From assembly GCA_019244055.1 (NCBI GenBank), contig JAFATG010000126.1, positions 46,497 through 110,496 of the forward strand: DNA of 64,000 nucleotides, read 5' to 3'. The DNA comes from Acidobacteriaceae bacterium (GTDB taxonomy: Bacteria > Acidobacteriota > Terriglobia > Bryobacterales > Bryobacteraceae). This document shows, piece by piece, positions 63,022-64,000 of the stretch (its first letter is position 1; every line of letters begins with the position of its first letter). The position numbers and the translations under genes are program-made. The notes beneath the pieces are model-generated. The model worked only from the letters and a program-made list of their open reading frames with translations. It was not told the DNA's origin and made no database searches.

Positions 63022-64000
63022 TTACTGGTGCTCGGCAATTTTCGGATCTATCTTCTGAGCAAGTGCCATCTCGGCTTGTGCTTCCTCGCTTTTGCCCTGG
63101 TGCTCCAACGCCAGGCTCAGGCTGTAATGCAGAGAGGCAATCAACGGATTCACGTTGATACCCTGCCGATACGCCAGAATGGCTTCGTCGTATTGGCCCT
63201 TGTTGTATAGGGCGCCCCCGAGGTTTAGGTATGCAAGCACGAGGTCGGGATCAATCTCTAAGGACTTCTTGTATTCCGCGATCTCGTCGCCGGCATTTGC
63301 CATGGCGCCAAACGCTATTCCGAGGTTGAAGTGCGCGCCTGCATCGTTTGGGTATAGACGGGTGGCAACGCTGAGTATACCTGCACCTGTCTGGGCGTTT
63401 CCGGCTTCCGCATACGTCACGCCGAGATAGGTCAGCGCTCGAAGGAATTGGGGATAGATTTTGAGCGCCTCGAGCAACTCCGCCGCCGACTTCTGCCGAT
63501 CGCCCTGCTTGCGCAGATCCATTGCTGTCTTGAAATGCGCTTCGGCGTCCTCGCGGAAATTGCGCGGCATGCGTGCAATGATGAAGTATTTTCGTTGCGC
63601 AGAGATCACGTCCGAAATTTCGTCTGGCTGAAGGCGCAAAGCCGGGCCGGACCAAGCCGCATCGAGCTGTGAGGACGTCAGATCTCCTAAGAATCCGCCG
63701 TTCATCGCCGAGGCTTTGTCGAGCGAATTGTCCCGCGCGAGATCGAAAAAAGAACCGCCATTCGCGAGTTGTTCCCGTATGCTCGCCGCTTTTGGCGCGT
63801 CGTTCAAAACGATCATTCGGAGGAAGAGGTGCTTGGGAGTGACCTGAGTCTTCCACTCCGGGAGCTGTGCGGGCGCCGAAACATGCTGCTCCGGATGAAC
63901 GCGGATCCAATGATCTGCGATTACGAATGGCGGTTGACCGTTTTCATCTGGCATATGGCACCCAATGCAACCGCTGGTTCGATTCACTGGACAGAGCCCC
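63022..64000 (-). CDS. Cytochrome c / parvulin-type PPIase / TPR fusion protein (N-terminus beyond window)
   Basis: The frame is open to the right edge. The GTG at 63987 is not a likely start, because the haem region continues upstream (residues before it include a Cys). The visible 326 residues begin with a C-I-G-C-H haem site followed by M-P and DHWIRVHPEQ. Next is a parvulin (PpiC) domain: NGGSFFDLARDNSLDKASAM, G-G-F-L-G-D-L, then L-Q-P-D-E-I-S-D-V-I. About five TPR units close the protein (LGVTYAEAGNAQTGAGILSV onward). The haem region resembles the end of the heptahaem cytochrome at 56882. It is probably periplasmic and redox-related, with folding-helper activity suggested by the parvulin domain. 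Confidence 0.88.
   Translation of the reverse strand, partial: GLCPVNRTSGCIGCHMPDENGQPPFVIADHWIRVHPEQHVSAPAQLPEWKTQVTPKHLFLRMIVLNDAPKAASIREQLANGGSFFDLARDNSLDKASAMNGGFLGDLTSSQLDAAWSGPALRLQPDEISDVISAQRKYFIIARMPRNFREDAEAHFKTAMDLRKQGDRQKSAAELLEALKIYPQFLRALTYLGVTYAEAGNAQTGAGILSVATRLYPNDAGAHFNLGIAFGAMANAGDEIAEYKKSLEIDPDLVLAYLNLGGALYNKGQYDEAILAYRQGINVNPLIASLHYSLSLALEHQGKSEEAQAEMALAQKIDPKIAEHQ

Noticed and set aside
1..64000. CRISPR arrays, insertion sequences, prophage genes and rRNA
   Set aside because: I saw no regularly spaced repeats, transposase, integrase or phage structural genes, and no rRNA.

Overview
The window is about 58-60% GC by eye, gene-dense and bacterial. Its gene families point to Acidobacteriota, probably a soil group near Solibacter/Bryobacter. 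The reasons are a giant Oar-like TonB receptor with an N-terminal carboxypeptidase-regulatory domain, two MacB-like permeases of the acidobacterial duplicated orphan permease (ADOP) type (one led by a PadR regulator), many secreted TPR and Ig-like proteins, and multiheme cytochromes fused or coupled to TPR proteins. This is inferred from family content; no rRNA or marker comparison was possible.

Layout. 1-6.9 kb: a large membrane Ser/Thr kinase cut by the left edge, a secreted TPR protein and an orphan LytTR response regulator. 7-18 kb: metabolic and unknown genes (inositol-phosphate synthase, an epimerase, CocE-like hydrolase, YggS, a PD-(D/E)XK-like protein coupled to a DUF697-like protein, YceH, a tannase-like esterase). 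18-23 kb: a sulfur island. APS kinase and a membrane-anchored sulfotransferase are read one way. A cysteine synthase, a JAMM protease and a ubiquitin-like/E1/rhodanese fusion are read the other way. 22.9-23.5 kb: a VapBC pair. 23.9-27.9 kb: an exported-protein operon with a DsbA-like oxidoreductase, then thiD. 27.9-33.8 kb: a run of secreted Ig-like and TPR proteins with a PP2C phosphatase. 33.9-37.8 kb: hslV-hslU-lipoprotein-miaA. 38-41.6 kb: a GNAT remnant, a two-domain AAA protein, and exosortase with EpsI. 41.7-44.8 kb: PadR plus ADOP permease with a long palindromic operator. 46.1-48.7 kb: two decayed genes. 48.8-52.4 kb: an ABC exporter, an exported RbsD-fold protein, tRNA-Val(UAC) and a second E1-like enzyme. 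52.4-64 kb: cytochrome c/TPR modules in three different arrangements, a second ADOP permease, the full-length TonB receptor with its terminator, and a broken DUF433/PIN pair.

How parts work together. CysC can make PAPS, the donor for the adjacent sulfotransferase. The cysteine synthase, JAMM protease and CysO-MoeZ-like fusion match the mycobacterial CysM/Mec/CysO/MoeZ route, in which a protein thiocarboxylate donates sulfur for cysteine. HslV and HslU form a protease complex. Exosortase and EpsI are a sorting pair with no substrate visible here. The cytochrome/TPR genes look like periplasmic redox modules whose parts have been separated and fused repeatedly.

Limits. All calls come from reading motifs by eye. 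Several starts are non-ATG and uncertain. The frameshifts could be real decay or sequencing errors. Genes at both edges are incomplete; the left-edge kinase was read directly from the minus strand.
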